A stretch of 64,000 bases of DNA from Gari tellinella. Taxonomy: Eukaryota; Mollusca; Bivalvia; Cardiida; Psammobiidae. The translations under genes were made by a program, and so were the position numbers. Below the pieces are notes generated by a model. It did no database searches and had not been told where the DNA came from. It saw nothing but the letters and a program-made list of their open reading frames with translations. Location of the stretch: assembly GCA_922989275.2 (NCBI GenBank), contig OV277866.1:75180328-75244327 (forward strand), in the 5' to 3' direction. Positions 21,397 through 33,603 of the stretch are shown here, one piece after another. Within the stretch, counting starts at the first letter, position 1. Each line of letters starts with the position of its first letter.

Positions 21397-22482
21397 GTAA
21401 GTCTACTCTTTTACATTGATTGACACTAAAAACAAATTAACATTATATTAATTTTAATGTTTTAAATCGTTACTCATTATCAACTCTCTTCATGTTTTAT
21501 TGTCTAGTCAACGGATTCAAGTGTAACAACACATTTGAGATGAATGTTTTTATGTGTCTAATACAATTGTTGATTGTGATTTATGTCATTCAATACGGCA
21601 TGTCAAATTCTCCACTGGGACAAGGCTAGTGGCAGTTCTAAAGAGCAACCAATAGTATGTAAGGAATAATTCTACAGTAGATATAAATATGTTTTGCAAT
21701 GAGCGAATTAGGTTTGATAGTATACGTATAATGCGAATTGGCTGAAAACAGCACATAGCTCTTATTCTATATATTTCAAAAACCGTGTTAGCTTGTATTA
21801 CAAAATTGCTCATTTATGTGCATAGCAACAACGTCAGGATGTGTGTATCGCTAAATAATAGGTTATTTTTCGTAATTTAATCCACATTAAAACGTGTTTA
21901 AAGTGGCCTATATTAAACGAACAGATTCTAAACATTTGTCTTTGTAATGGGTATAATTATTTGTAATAGCAATACTTTTACATAAGTAAAACCCATATAC
22001 AGTGCTCCTTCCCTACAACTTCCCTCTGAACAAATATTGCCTCCTTACAACAACGCTTTCCGCTGTTCTTAAAACAAGAAAAGAATTTCCGTATGTCCGT
22101 AAAAATGCGTATTTATGTGGTAATGAATTAAATCAAGATGATTGCTGATTCAGTTCTACTTTGCTTTAAACAGTCACCTGCCTAAAAGTGTTGAAACTAT
22201 ATAATTCAGGAGTATCAGTGTTTATCCTATTTTAGCCGATCGACTTAGGACGACCACATGTAAGACAGTTGTCAGCTTAAAACAATATGAATTCTGATTC
22301 GGTTAGATTTATATTAGCTGTTTTCACTCTCAAATGTTATCATGACAGTCGATGGTCTATCCCTGATCTACACACCTAATAGTTCAGTAATTCCGTTTTA
22401 AACCATCATGAGACTATTAAAAGGTGTAGTTATATTTTGCATTATAAGCTTTGTGTTTAGTACATTTCAACTAATGCAAAGT
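21397..22482. other. Non-coding region
   Basis: No gene recognised. A C-rich segment at 21999-22078 (CTCCTTACAACAACGCTTTC type) resembles 2090-2168, and the phrase TTGCTTTAAACAGTCACCTG at about 22161 resembles 2971 and 11861. These are probably old dispersed repeats. Confidence 0.5.
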
Positions 22483-22563
22483 AGAGCGACACAATAGTTC
22501 GATCATAATCAGACGCGAAGTTTCTCGGTGATCCAGTCATATCCCAACTGTTTGCAAATATAT
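22483..22563. repeat. Decayed palindromic-family copy
   Basis: GTTCGATCATAATCAGACGC, then CGGTGATCCAGTCAT, then CAACTGTTTGCAAAT. It follows the arm-core-arm order of the family with a degraded centre. Confidence 0.55.
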
Positions 22564-22784
22564 GCCAAGTGGCGCCCTACACTCTAAAGCATCACGAGTA
22601 TAAAATGCATTCCGTACTGTTCGATTTTCAACTTTAGAAAAGGAAATGATTCTGTAAGATTTTACTTAACCCTTGCCCAACTGTAATTATGTATGTCTGC
22701 TCTGAACTCGTCGTTTGTAATGGTATTTAATTCAGATGTTTACACTGTTTAGTGTAAGAAATTTTAAAACAAGTAACAAACAAA

Positions 22785-22848
22785 TGGGTCTTGATCAGAG
22801 TCAGTGTTACGAAGCGTCTGTTTTAGAGTCAAACTGTTTGCGAATAGC
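22785..22848. repeat. Decayed palindromic-family copy
   Basis: GGGTCTTGATCAGAGTCAGT, GTTACGAAGCGTCTG, AGTCAAACTGTTTGCGAA. GTTAC centre, GATCAGA and CAAACTGTTTGC words as in other copies. Confidence 0.6.
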
Positions 22849-22889
22849 AATCACGTTTCGGTCGGCCGGTGAGGGCAGGTGAGGGCAGG

Positions 22890-22971
22890 AGGCGGGCTCC
22901 TATGTTCACTTTGCTTTATGTTTGTTTTGCGTATTGTTTTCTGTTTGGATTGTGGGATTGCGTGTGTGTTA

Positions 22972-23012
<41 letters not shown>

Positions 23013-23101
23013 TTATGGTATGGCTGTGTGTGTGTTCTGCTTTAGAGATGGGTGTATTGTTTGTGTTGCGTTTCCTGCTTGAGTCTTCTTTCGTATTTAT
23101 T
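22890..23101 (+). mobile_element. PLE copy B: short 5'-truncated tail
   Basis: It begins at AGGCGGGCTCCTATG and runs through a (TG)n microsatellite, GCTTTAGAGATGGGTGTATT and the terminal TTTCGTATTTATT. Only the last ~210 bp of the 3' region is present. GTGAGGGCAG is tandemly doubled just upstream (22869-22889). Confidence 0.85.
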
Positions 23102-26100
23102 AATCTTTATCCTGCCATTTGTACATTGTCTAATGTTTATACATATGTTTTGTCTAGATGAAACTACGCGTGACAAAATACATATATCTGATTTGAATCA
23201 ACACTATTTGACACTTGCTGTGTTCGTAAAACATGTGGTAAACAAATGGCTGGTTTGTGAAGACGACAACCAAAAAACGAAATTTATTTATTTTAAGGGT
23301 TGTTTTGTTGTATATAATGCATCCGTTTTCAAAATGTACAAGCTCACATGCAAAATCAATAATGCCTTATTTAAACTGTTGTAAGTGAGGACAGAATATA
23401 AGTATAAAGTAATACATTATTGTTTCGTCATCCTATCAAATGGTCTCTTAAAACAGACTGAACGTAAAGAGAATGTGCCCTAACTGACTAGAAGTAAAAA
23501 AAACGGCTATAGGACAAAGGGTTAAGACAGCATTAGGTTTACAACTTTTGATATAAGTACCAAATAGTTTAGATGAATATAATAAATTAAGTTAATTGGA
23601 ATCTGGTCGGAGAAATCTTATTTGCAAACTGGCATATTAACATTGAAAAAAATATGTTAAAATACGACGGCGTCTGCTATAAATCAAAACTTTAAAAACA
23701 CACCAACTATTGTACTTTGGGTAAGGTAGTGCGACGTTATAATCCGTCTCATGCATTCCCTGTCATAACATAAACTGCTCGAATTACCGTCTGCTTTCAT
23801 TCCTAGCATAATCAATTGAATAAAAAAAACAAAAACAAAAAAGTACACATGAAAAATATATTGGAGTGCCAAACAGTTCGGCTCCCGACCAGATAAGTAT
23901 TCAACCCGGTTGTATGTAGTAGTTGTCGGACTTGGCAGTGGATGTCTTAAACGAATACGATACCATAGAATATAGTTAGACATGTATTAAGTATAGAAAC
24001 AGGTAAATAGAAGTGAGTACTTGGAGAAAATGTAAATATTCAGTAATAAGTTCTACATGCTATTTGATAAAGGTGAACAGTTAAACAAAGCTTAACAAAA
24101 GCCTATCAGAATGTTCCTGAATTGAGGTGCGGACAGAAAGGTGTTATAAACATACGCATAAATGACTGAAACAACTCAAAAGCCGGTACTATGTGACGGT
24201 TACCTTTGACTTGGTTCTAAGCGTCTAGTCATATAAATTACCATTTGCATTTACTCAAACTTCCGAATTCAATGATCTAGACGATAACGGTTACCTTTAC
24301 CCCATTTACTGTTTGCCATTATGCAGGACTAGTAATACAACATGTATCGCCACTCGCCCCCTCTAATACGACATAGCATTACTTACACACTGACTGCCAT
24401 AGCACCATCTGTTCACAATAGTATCGTCTTTATTTTTTTTAAAGTTTTAACTTTTAGCCAGTCTGATTAAGATACACATAACAACATAACTATTGTCAAT
24501 ATACGGTAGCGTCTACTACAAAAACTTTGTTATCTGATATCAGTCGCTTCAATTAAATAACTCATCACAATATGTCTTAGTGTCACAATCATTTATTTTA
24601 AAACTATGCATTGATTTGGGTCATTCCAAATCATCTTGTATTATGTGATGTCTAAATCGTATTTAAGCATTTAATTGTATCCTATTCAGACGCCGCGATA
24701 CACGTTAAATATTTTACATTCAAATATGAGAAAAGGAAGCAGATTCCAAAGTTTAAACAGGTGAACTAAATGTCAGTAAACATATTCCATACAGCTTATA
24801 ATACTGTACATTGAAAAAAAGTTTTTAACGTCGTCAGACGTCGGGTAAGAGTCATATTGTTCTCCATTTAAGTTTCAAATGCATAGCAAACATCATCGAA
24901 ACTTTGTAAATTTCTATTTCAATTGCGTTTAGTTTACTCTATAAAACAATGACACATACTTCTTTCCACTGAATGTTTACTTGATTGAACATCATGCGAT
25001 AAACTATCACTGACCCCTGTGAACGTTATATGTTAAACGATTATCTCGACTTCAAAGGCGGTTCCCATTTTACTAATATAGACTCAAATTACACTTATAT
25101 ATATACCATCCCACGTTAAACTTAATAGAAATTGTGAATTGGATCATAATTATTTTTATATTTGATTACCGATACATATACTAATTATTGGACTTGACAT
25201 TTACGCATTTAGTCACTTCATCAACATCAAAGCCGGGATACGTTTAGACGGACTGAACCAACAGCATTAGAAAACAAAATCAAACAAACTTATACATTTC
25301 ATTGTTCTAATGATTTCCTGTATCTATAGAAGATGTGGTTTAACAAACCTTGGTGCTATCAAGCCATGCAACTGTCATAAACGGATATATGACAAGAGCT
25401 CAAAGTACTTCTAATCATCCAAAATGGATAACTGCTGGTTATATTGTGTCTGCACATTGATATTACATTTAGCCTTTCTGAAGCCTTAACGAGCTTAGTA
25501 AGTTGTCAACGGGGCGCTAATGGAAAAGTGTTTGTCGGTCAAGGCCGATCAGTAAATGTTATTGACAAACATGATGTTTGTTTTCACATGAAAGTGTATC
25601 TGCATTGGACAGGGGTAAAGGGCATACTTTAGTTTATTATTCTCTTTTCTAAAAACACTATTAATATATTTAACCTTTTTCTTGATAACATATCGTCCAT
25701 TTACAGACGTAGACTGATTGTTTTTAAAGAATACCATAAAACATCTGTAATCCGGACAGTTTTAAAAGTGAGGACAAGTAATACATGTAATTAGTGCAGC
25801 TAAAAGGAAGAGACGGATAGTTCCCAAAGGGAGCTTCCGAACATACATTCTGCGTTATCCTCAATTTACCTGACACCTTTTACCTACTGGTCTTGTAACT
25901 TAAAATGTTGTATTTAAGTGTTCACTGTATAAACATTGTTGTTACATTAATATACTTATAGGAGTACAGTTAGAGTTTGGAACCATTTTAGACATGGCAG
26001 ACACAGTTCCGATGCAGTGAGGGAGAGTATATGAATGCAACACCAAATTGAAACTAGCCTATACGAGTTATAATAGTCTTTTTTAATGCAGCTGAAGTGA

Positions 26101-26984
26101 AATATAATTATTATATAAGTATTTTACACACAATGCAGTCCCTGGTCAGAAGCGTACAGTGTGAGTCTTCTGATGAGGGTAAAAATGATCTTGCATAGGA
26201 ACGTTGCACCTTTCTAATATACACTGATAGCTAATGACGAGAATACTCGTCGCAACGGTTGAATGTGATAAGTAAATTGTAACCCGTTTTCAAAACAAGA
26301 ATTAGGTTATAAGGTGAAAAAGAGCGGTGTTTACGAATTTGCATCGGAAGCATAACAAGAAACTTACAAAATCGTAAGCAGACTTAATTTCTTGTTTTCA
26401 AAAACGGTATTATACTGTTGTACAAACAAGTCCGATTTTACTTGTATTTAAGCAAGATCAGAAGTCTCACAGCTCTGCCCCTGGCCAGGTATACAACTAC
26501 GTGATAACTTGGGGAAAACAAGCTGAATTGCTGAATATGAACATCTTTTAATTTGAAGTGCAACTTAATGTTGTGGAATGTAGATGGAAATATCAAGGCA
26601 GTTGTATCTGCATTTAAAAAGTAATTTTGCATTTTGGCATTCAACCTATCCTAGTACCGTACACATGGCTTCGTCCAACATATATCAAAAGGATAATATT
26701 ATGTTATCACTTGGTCACTTTGTTGGGCTATTAAATCTCAGACTAGGTCAGAAAACTAGTACTGCTGTAAATGATCAGGACTAAAACTGAAACCCAAATG
26801 GATATTCAACATGATAAAGGGAGGTAGAATGTTTTTTATGTATAGTTCTCTCCATCAATATTGGTGATTATGAGAATGGGAACTTATATAAGAGTACAAC
26901 TGGGACTTTATCCGGTCGGTCACTTTATCTTGACACCGACGAACCCCGAGTCGTCATTCTAACCCGACATCCTGCTTGTCAAGG
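23102..26984. other. Non-coding region
   Basis: No recognisable gene. Palindromic-family half-copies occur near 23600-23630 and 24678-24705 (CAGACGCCGCGATAC), with a weak one at 24833. A TCAGAAG/CTTCTGA hairpin lies near 26147-26176. Confidence 0.5.
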
Positions 26985-27085
26985 AAAAAACCACTACTAC
27001 CAATTTGTAAGGCGTTTGACAAGGCCGGGGATTGAATTTTCAACCTCCCGCACTGCAAGCGGTCTGATCTAGCGCTACCCAATTT
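26985..27085 (-). repeat. Possible tRNA-derived SINE remnant
   Basis: On the minus strand, GGGTAGCGCTAGATC resembles a pol III A box and AATTCAATCCCC (27027-27038) resembles a B box, about 35-45 nt apart, with the phrase TGCAGTGCGGGAGGTTG between them. No clear tail or duplication is seen, so this is weak. Confidence 0.35.
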
Positions 27086-28556
27086 TCTCAGAGCATATTT
27101 AGTATTCACATACACCCTGTCTGTAACTACCACGTTTACGCGTCCTTTAACCGGACAAACCCGTCTAATGGAATACAACCTACCGCAACATTTGATTTTC
27201 AATTCCTTTCTTAATAAAATTTATCGTGAGAGTTGTACTCCATTTCCGCCATAGTGTCGCCTGCTTCAGCATTGTTGTCTGCAATATAATGTCAAAGTTA
27301 GATGTAAGGCAGTATAACAGATGTTATTTCAAAACAAGTGCAGTTGTACCAAACATTTTTCTCAAATAGTGCAGTTTAGAAAACGCAACCCTCTACAGTT
27401 GCAACGAAACTAAACGCAAAAACAAATTCTGCATTACATTTTGGAACAAATACGGATCTTTAAAGTTGTAGACGTTTTTAATTTGTCAGGAGGTCAAATA
27501 GTTGTGAGCCTGATCACGCTAAATTCTCTGCATTTGACGTCACTGACTTAGCATGAAGGCGTTTATAGGAACTAATAACGTCATGTTTATCACTAAGAGA
27601 ATGTCAATGTGTGTTTCATTACGACAAAATATTCCAAACAGGATTATCTTATTTATTTCTTCAGCATTAAAATGCCATTCAGTGTTTCCATTCATGTGGC
27701 ACTGACAGTGTTTGCTAATTATCTCTTTCGCCGCCAAGCTCTACAAACTTTACATGTAAGCTATACAATGACAAAATCAGCCTTAATTCGTTACAACGTT
27801 GTTCAAACCAAGTTCCGTTGTCATCCGTAGCTCTCTATCTAAGTGTGTTCTACACCGCCAAATACCGTATAAAATACGGCTGCATAATATGCCTAAGCAT
27901 GTGTATGTCAAGCAATGTAGATCAACATGTTTACGACGGCCTTGATCTACTCTGCTTATAATACCATAAGACATTCTTTATCACGGCACGGCGCATATGC
28001 AAGCGATTCAGATTGACATCAGATGTACCTGGTCAAGATGCGCACTCTTTGACAATTATTCATATCCTGCTTACGTAAATCTCCAGTTAACGTTAGACGT
28101 TTACGAGCAGTCGAAGTCATGACATTCAACGAATTTGTATGAGTTATAACATAACCATGGTAGTGAAAGAATTGACTTAACAAAACACATTTTAAAAACT
28201 TCAGTTTATTAAGGCCAAGGGCAAAGGTCAAGCTGAGCATGGCTCACAAATGCTATTGAAAAGTCCAGTCCAGACACGAACCAAACAAATGCAGTACTAC
28301 ACTTAGCTTTCCAAAGATGCCGTCTGCATTGTATTCCTTTTATACAGTATGAACTCTCTAGACCTAATCGTTTGCATCCCGGGGTTATAATATCCTAGGC
28401 AAATAGCTCGCTCATTAGTTGATGAACGATATATATGAGTAATAGTATTGTTGTTGCTTTCTAGTATTCAATAAAATTCATTTTATTGTTGTTAACAACA
28501 AAGAGCGGTTTTAAAATGACCCGATAAAAACTTTACACAATGTTAGAATGGTTTAA
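27086..28556. other. Non-coding region
   Basis: No gene recognised; a single TGACGTCA at 27535-27542 is noted without context. Confidence 0.5.
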
Positions 28557-29095
28557 AGGGACTCGCAACCGGATGGTGTACTTGTCAAAATAAAATAAAA
28601 TACTCAAATAAAAGCAAATTTGTGGCAGTTTTTGGCTTCTGACATTAAAAAAATATGATCAGTCCAAAAAAAATGTCTCAAGAATCGTCACCGAATCTTA
28701 GATTTTTATATATTTTCCATCGTTTTTCTATACCGACTAATAGACGGTATAGTTGTTGTTGTTGCTTCTCTACACGGGCTCAGACATAAACACGAGCCGA
28801 ATTACGCAGTTGTATGCACTTTCGATGGCTACACATTGAAATACGTTAAATCGATCCGAGATAAACGGATAGTTCCGTGGTCCATTGGTCTAAGCGGTTT
28901 CCCCTATTTTGCCTTCTGTCCGCCAATGCCGGGCCCCGGGTTCGAATCCCACCAGAGACCAATATTTATTTTTATTGAAATACATTTTTTTAAACAGAAT
29001 TTCTTATCCTAAACTAATTCTTTACCATTTATATAAGCGTTTGACACATATTTACAAATTACTATTTTCAATGCACCATCTGGTTGCGAGTCGCT
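28557..29095. mobile_element. 539-bp MITE with TTAA target duplication (piggyBac-like ends)
   Basis: The left end AGGGACTCGCAACCGGATGG and the right end, inverted, AGCGACTCGCAACCAGATGG are ~22-nt terminal inverted repeats. TTAA lies directly outside both ends (28553-28556, 29096-29099). TTAA targeting is a hallmark of piggyBac-type transposases. No transposase is encoded. The interior carries a tRNA-like sequence. Confidence 0.7.
28870..28962 (+). ncRNA. tRNA-like sequence with pol III A and B boxes (tRNA relic or SINE head)
   Basis: B box GGTTCGAATCC (28939-28949) matches the consensus exactly. TGGTCCATTGG (28878-28888) is an A-box-like match, about 50 nt upstream. The ~90-nt length would suit a class II tRNA, but I could not build a good acceptor stem or a clear anticodon arm. 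It is more likely a relic or SINE head carried by the surrounding MITE than a functional tRNA. Confidence 0.5.
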
Positions 29096-29099
29096 TTAA

Positions 29100-30308
29100 G
29101 ACTTGTTTTGTTTGATGCAAATAGACCTATTTGGTACATATTCCTCATAAGTGTCACAAACAACCATAGGAACAAAAAACCTGCAAGGGAAAATGATTTT
29201 GTATCCCGCGCTGGACTGCTCCTTATTGCAGGTCACGCACTAATTAGTCCTGCGATTGCTCTGTGCTCACAAATCATTACATATCTCCAGATTAGCACCA
29301 CTCAGTTGGTTCTCGGTGCTCGAGTTGCAGGACAGGGAACCATTTGCAAAGCAACCGTTATATTTAATTTAACCAACCGATGCAAGGGGCTTCCTGCGTG
29401 CTCACTTAGGCATCGCATGATTTCCAGATCTAGCATGCATCTACGCTTGGCTGTTTCCTCTCACTGCCCGGCCTTAAGCCACAAATGTAACTTCATGGAA
29501 CCCACCCGCTAGGCACTGGTATTGTTTGGCTGAGACTTGAGGCGATGTTAAGGACTATGTTTCAGTCTCGTACTTGGGACCTAAATTGAAGTAAATGTGA
29601 ACACCGTCGCTCAGTATCGATCAAACTATAGCAGCACTGACGCGGATACAAATGTCTAAACGCTTCATAAGCCTAAATATTGTTTTTCTGGCAAAAAATG
29701 TCGCTGGGGTCCAAACAAAACCAAAGGTCCGGATGATTGTTAAAACAATACAGTGAAATGATACGTACCATGCTTTAAACAGATAAGCCGTCTGAAGATA
29801 TTAATCTCCAAACTTGTCTTTACAGCCAGTTAGCAACTCATGTAGTATGTTTGTACCTAAATCTATAGGAGTATGTTGTAAAAATGCAGTGTCTGGTGTT
29901 ATGAGTAAAATGAGTGCAACTATTCTTATCAGGGTAACCCTGTAACAAATCCCAACTAAATCGCAATGAAATCAAATATAAGGACAAGGCTGGCCATTTG
30001 CACATTAAATAGGCATAATCGTATCAAGTATTTGAATGGTGCAAATTGTTTAATGTTCCTTGTAAAAAAACTTGTTACACAAAAGTAGCATTTAAACCAG
30101 TGTCAAGAAGAACGTTGGTTCTGATGTTGTGTACTAGCACCTCAGCTTTTTTGTATTCCATTTGCGTCTATACGGGGAGAATACCACTGTACATCACTTA
30201 TAACGGTCGTTAACATATTACAAAATACATGATTTAGGGGAAGGGCCGTAACGAATGTGTTGGAACTTGTAGCCCTACACCATTTTCGAAATAAAATATG
30301 TTTAAAGT
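29100..30308. other. Non-coding region
   Basis: An open stretch at 29084-29512 on the plus strand is unusually GC-rich for the window but shows no recognisable domain. Nothing else stands out. Confidence 0.45.
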
Positions 30309-31040
30309 AAACAAAATGCATTAGATTTTATTTCAATTCAACCTGTTGAACATATTACGTATGATATAAATGCTACTAATAGTTTCAAATGTAAGGCTAG
30401 ATTTATAACGGAATTAAAATGGATCAAAAATTTACAGACACCCTTTCCTTTAGGCTTGAATGATAATATATACCAATCTGGCAATATTTCTAAAGAACCT
30501 TCAATTAATATTTTTTTGATTTATACTACACGAAAGCGTAAATCTAGATCGCATGGTATTCGTATAAATGGAAATATTAAACGTAAATCACGTCAGTCGA
30601 TTTCTATTACAGACTTGCATAATCTGCTGTTACATTCTGGTAAACATAAAATGCTTTCTCGGCTTTCTTCGTTGTCATTGTCGTCTTTAAAAGATATTGA
30701 CGACAAGGCTGATGGAATAATTTTACGCACAGATCCTCTGTATTATACTGCAGGTTTAATACAAAGTTATACTCAGCATGTTCTTAGACCTCATATTGAT
30801 TCTTTAAACGATCACAAAAGATATTTCATTAAGGTCCCTTTTATAAATAAAGGTATTGATGTCATAGATTTACAAAGTATTCTCCGTAACAAAAATGTGA
30901 TGAATGCTATTCCAAATTATTTAAAAAATCTTGAACCACCTATTATTTGTTATAAGTATAATAAATCTGTTAGAGGGTTAATTTTTCACTACAATAAAAT
31001 TGTTTCTGATCTTAAAATTCTCGAAAACACACCAGATACA

Positions 31041-31043
31041 TGA
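31041..31043 (+). other. In-frame TGA at the CxC motif (candidate selenocysteine codon), copy C
   Basis: The context is D-T-[TGA]-D-C; the reading frame continues on both sides. The same codon is TGA in copy D (43898-43900, minus). It falls where a CxC motif is expected between endonuclease and RT in Naiad PLEs. Confidence 0.65.
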
Positions 31044-31454
31044 GACTGTACCTCTTCTAAATTCTGTTACGCTCCAGTGGGTCATATAATAACTGGCAAT
31101 TTTTATATCATTAAAGATAAACGCATTAGAGCGCTTTTGAGTAAGGGACCTAAATTTAGATTACCTGCCTTAATTGATTTCGATACTTGTCGCAATCATA
31201 TTTCTGAAGCTTTGAATAAGTATAGTACCAACTGGTGCCGCCGAGAACATGCTGAAAATGACGCTCTTACTAAATGGAAAGAATTAATTTTTGATATTAT
31301 CGATACCCGGATTTCGTTCTGTTTATCCAATAACCATCTTTTACCACCTAATCCTAAATTTAACATTCGTCACTTAAAGAAGGGCATACAAGACTTTCAT
31401 TCCAAATATGTACTCGTTCCTGCAGACAAAGCATCCAATAATGTGATAATTGTA

Positions 31455-31457
31455 TGA
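31455..31457 (+). other. Second conserved in-frame TGA (candidate selenocysteine codon), copy C
   Basis: The context is VIIV-[TGA]-RLHYVDTL; the frame continues. It is also TGA in copy D (43484-43486, minus). Copy E starts just downstream and cannot be scored. Confidence 0.65.
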
Positions 31458-32926
31458 CGATTACATTATGTTGATACTTTAAACCAGGAACTTGTGAATA
31501 CAAATTCCTATACAACGACTAATTTAACGGAGCATAATGTAGTATCTGATCATCTTGATACTTGTAAACAATTAAAAGCTGACGTCAACATTACATGTCA
31601 TAAACTTCCTACTATGTACTGGATACCAAAACTCCACAAAACACCATATAAGTCTCGTTTTATTGCTAATTCAAGTGCATGTACTACTACTAAGCTTTCC
31701 AAACTTTTGACATCGTCTTTAATCAAAATCAAAGAACATTTTCAAAGGTATTGTGACAAGACTTACGAAAATTCTGGACTTAATCTGTTTTGGTCTATCA
31801 AAAACTCGAATGAAATTTTGACGAAGCTTGAACATAGAGAATACCAAGCTTGAAATATTAGTACGTATGACTTTTCAACACTATATACTACCTTACCTCA
31901 TAATTTAATAAAAGCTAAACTTATACAACTTATTGAAAAGACTTTTGCCAGAGAAAGGAAACTATTTCTGGCGTGTAATACTGATCGTGCATTTTTTTAC
32001 AAATGACACGGTTAAGCATTACACTATGTGGACTTGCACCGATGTCTGTAAATCACTATCATTTCTTCTAGATAATATTTATGTACGTTTTGGGAGTACC
32101 ATATACCGCCAAGTGATTGGTATCCCTATGGGTACAAACTGTGCGCCCCTTGTCGCAGACCTATTTTTGTACTGTTATGAGAGGGACTTTATGCTAAGTC
32201 TAAAACCTGATACACAGGCAGATATAATCGAAGCCTTTAACAACACATCGCGCTATCTAGATGATATATTTAATATAGACAACCCATTTTTTGATACGTT
32301 GTTTCCTTTTATTTACTCAAACGAATTACGCCTTAATAAAACAAACGAGTCAAATTTATCGGCACCATTTTTAGATTTGGATCTTTTAATAAATAACGGT
32401 ATTGTTTCTTCTAAGATTTACGATAAACGAGATGATTTTGATTTTAGTATTGTAAAATATCCTCATCTAGATGGCGATGTTCCCCGTTCTACATCTTACG
32501 GGGTTTATATTTCACAACTTATTCGTTTTGCTAGGGCTTGTACCTCTGTTGAGGACTTCCACATTCGTAATAAAACTATTACTGAAAAGCTTCTTAAACA
32601 GGGGTACAGATTTCATAAACTTCGTAAAACATTTTCTAAATTCTTTTATAGAAATCTTCCTCTCATTAACAAGTATAAATGTAACTTAAAGTCTTTTCTG
32701 CGGCAAGGAATTTCACATCCGGAGTTTTATGGTGATGTGATTTACAGACTTCGTAAGATTCTTGGACATATGCATTTTCAAAACCTATTTGTGAAACGTA
32801 TTAGATTTTTCCTCAAAAAAGATTATGATCCAACTATATTGCTGCGCACTTCATGTTTGGTTATCGATCAATCTACAATTGATAACTATGCTTTCCTCTT
32901 TGGTTGTGCGACGACAGACAGGGCTT

Positions 32927-32993
32927 AGCACTACATGATGATGTATCTCTAAAGCCGTCCTTAACCGGGAGAAATATGTCGAATAATCGTACT
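32927..32993 (+). promoter_or_regulatory. SECIS-like element, PLE copy C (degenerate)
   Basis: It occupies the same position and length as in copy A. AUGA (32935-32938), the apical AAAG (32951-32954) and the CCG/CGG mini-helix are kept. The opposing quartet is GAAU instead of GGAU, and helix I and II have extra mismatches. It is probably non-functional in this copy. Confidence 0.55.
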
Positions 32994-33603
32994 TTGGTTT
33001 TTCTCTCCCTCTCTGTCGTACCCTAAACCCTCCCATGTCTTACAGTTACTCGTGACTACAGACTTTTCGCTTGAGTACAATTTGACCGTTGCCATAGTGG
33101 GTTATTTTTAACACGGGCTTGAATGTTTAATTCTTTCCCGTGTTACTAATAATCCTGTCAGAGAATTTTGTTAGATGTTTTACATGTATTTACTTACTGT
33201 GCTGGCGGTCTTTTTGATTGTAAGGTTGTGGAACAGGGTTTATATTTTATGTACACTGTTCGTCGTTATAGGTGAATATAGGAGATAAGTGTGAGGTTGG
33301 GCGCCCCTAAACCCAGGTTTAACCCCCCAGTGGTTGTTAATAGTTAATTAATTTATAATTGATTATTGATTGCTACTGACCGTACCAAGGCGGGCTCCTA
33401 TATTCACTTAACTTTATGTTTGTCTTGCGTGTTGTTTTCTGTTTGGTGTGTAGATGAGGGAATGGTGTTGCGTGTGAGTGTGTGTGTGGTTGTGTGTGTG
33501 TGTGTGTGTACTTGTTATGGTATGGCTGTGTGTGTGTTCTGCTTTAGAGATGGGTGTATTGTTTGTGTTGCGTTTCCTGCTTGAGTCTTCTTTCGTATTT
33601 ATT

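Larger units (their letters stand above)
30309..32928 (+). pseudogene. PLE polyprotein, endonuclease tail plus reverse transcriptase, with in-frame TGA codons
   Basis: The frame is open from about 30306. ELKWIKNLQTPFPLGLND resembles the end of the GIY-YIG nuclease of N-terminal-endonuclease PLEs; the GIY/YIG motifs themselves are missing. The linker ends with T-x-TGA-D-C (TGA 31041-31043), and the frame then continues. A second TGA (31455-31457) sits after NNVIIV, again with the frame continuing. Reverse transcriptase motifs: YWIPKLHKTPYKSRF, GIPMGTNCAPLVADLF and RYLDD. A third TGA (31851-31853) replaces a TGC Cys codon of copies D and E. A real lesion is one extra T in the T-run at 31992-31998 (six Ts in copies D and E), which shifts frame. 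It ends with TAG 32926-32928. PLE RTs are relatives of telomerase RT. Confidence 0.85.
30309..33603 (+). mobile_element. PLE copy C: long Penelope-like retroelement (Naiad-like)
   Basis: It contains the C-terminal end of an N-terminal endonuclease-like region, the linker, the reverse transcriptase and the full 3' region ending at TTTCGTATTTATT (33603). It is the longest copy in the window but is truncated at the 5' end inside the presumed GIY-YIG domain. The 3' region has a SECIS-like hairpin (degenerate here), the GGGCGCCCCTAAACC motif (about 33300-33315) and a (TG)n tract (about 33475-33510). Confidence 0.9.

Noticed and set aside
28870..28962. Functional tRNA gene
   Set aside because: B box is perfect but acceptor and anticodon stems could not be formed convincingly; kept only as tRNA-like.
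29084..29512. 142-codon open frame, GC-rich for the window
   Set aside because: No recognisable domain, begins inside the MITE terminus and codon content looks non-coding.
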